DNA of 7,436 nucleotides from JBFKOL01 sp041628815 (GTDB taxonomy: Bacteria > Bacteroidota > Bacteroidia > Chitinophagales > Saprospiraceae). This document shows, in pieces, positions 6,806-7,436 of the stretch; positions within the stretch are counted from its first letter, which is position 1, and each line of letters begins with the position of its first letter. The position numbers and the translations under genes are program-made. The DNA lies in the NCBI GenBank assembly GCA_041628815.1, contig JBFKOL010000216.1:1-7436 (forward strand), written 5' to 3'. The notes under the pieces were generated by a model, which worked only from the letters and a program-made list of their open reading frames with translations, did not search any database and had not been told where the DNA came from.

Positions 6806-7436
6806 TACAGAGCCTAGTCAAATTCTCGTTTCTCTTTTGCCTGAGTTTTCTCGTTCTCGGCTTGTTTTTTTCTTGCACCAACGACACGGCGGAAGATTCA
6901 GGTAATAATGAAATTGACGGAGAAGAGGAAAAAGAATCATTTTACCTCGGGGCCGACCTGTCCTATGTGAATGAAATGGAGGACTGCGGTGGCGATTACC
7001 AGGTTTCCGATGTATATAGTCTTTTTGCCGCCTCAGGATGCGATTTGGTCCGTTTGAGATTATGGCATAGTCCGGAATGGACCCATTACTCTAATTACAG
7101 GGACGTAGTAAAATCCATCAGGCGAGCTAAATCTCTTGGCATGAAAGTACTGCTTGATTTTCATTACTCTGATGACTGGGCCGACCCTTCCAAACAGATA
7201 AGACCTGCAGCCTGGAAAAATATCAATGATATCCAGATTTTGGGCGATTCTGTCTACAACTATACGCGCACCATCCTCCTTAGACTGGAAAAATTGGATT
7301 TGTTGCCGGAAATGGTCCAGGTGGGGAATGAAATTAATAGTGAAATACTCCTCGAAGTGCCTGCAGCTCAGGCAGGATCTATCAATTGGTCAAGAAACAT
7401 CTCCTTGCTGAACCGAGGAATGCAGGCGGTCAAAGA
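6802..7436 (+). CDS. GH53 endo-beta-1,4-galactanase, lipoprotein, N-terminal part (3' end outside window)
   Basis: GH53 enzymes cut internal beta-1,4-galactosyl bonds in galactan or arabinogalactan type I with retention of configuration. The visible 211 codons begin with a lipoprotein signal (FFSC, lipidated Cys25). An acidic linker follows at 26-46 (rich in D/E, with GEEEKES), which may act as a surface-export signal. The TIM-barrel then starts with FYLGADLSYVNEMEDCGG (47-64). Family landmarks are DLVRLRLWHSPEW (81-93), KVLLDFHYSDDWADPSKQ (115-132), RPAAW (134-138) and VQVGNEIN (172-179), in which Glu177 is the expected acid/base catalyst. The nucleophile Glu should lie beyond the window. 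Full-length members have roughly 340-400 aa, so about half is missing. The ATG overlaps the TGA of the propeller gene by ATGA, so both are read from one message. No stop interrupts the frame to the last base. Confidence 0.93.
   Translation, partial: MIQSLVKFSFLFCLSFLVLGLFFSCTNDTAEDSGNNEIDGEEEKESFYLGADLSYVNEMEDCGGDYQVSDVYSLFAASGCDLVRLRLWHSPEWTHYSNYRDVVKSIRRAKSLGMKVLLDFHYSDDWADPSKQIRPAAWKNINDIQILGDSVYNYTRTILLRLEKLDLLPEMVQVGNEINSEILLEVPAAQAGSINWSRNISLLNRGMQAVK

Overview
The window comes from a member of the Bacteroidota. The evidence is a SusC/SusD pair followed by a SusE-like lipoprotein, a secreted protein ending in a type IX secretion (T9SS) sorting domain, lipoprotein signal peptides typical of the phylum, and short intergenic gaps with weak or absent Shine-Dalgarno sequences. 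The genus cannot be told from the sequence. All genes lie on the + strand and both window ends cut through a gene.

Layout: (1) 1-1689, the C-terminal barrel part of a SusC-type TonB-dependent transporter. (2) 1694-3904, a SusD-type lipoprotein that is unusually long (736 aa) because about 190 residues holding two SusE/SusF-like beta-sandwich domains interrupt the SusD fold. (3) 3930-4964, a SusE-like surface lipoprotein whose C-terminal half is two domains of the same kind, clearly related to the SusD insert. (4) 5001-5036, a strong intrinsic terminator closing this susC-susD-susE block. (5) 5045-6805, a secreted seven-repeat FG-GAP/VCBS propeller protein with an ASPIC/UnbV domain and a T9SS tail. 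(6) 6802 to the window end, the N-terminal half of a lipoprotein GH53 endo-beta-1,4-galactanase, whose ATG overlaps the preceding stop codon.

Taken together this looks like part of a polysaccharide utilisation locus, most likely for beta-1,4-galactan (the side chains of pectic rhamnogalacturonan I). GH53 would cut galactan at the cell surface, SusE and the SusD-borne domains would hold the chains, and SusD/SusC would import the oligosaccharides. The substrate rests on the GH53 call alone. The most unusual point is the SusD/SusE-domain hybrid. The second is the non-catalytic propeller protein translationally coupled to the galactanase. No RNA genes, CRISPR arrays, insertion sequences or convincing minus-strand genes were seen.
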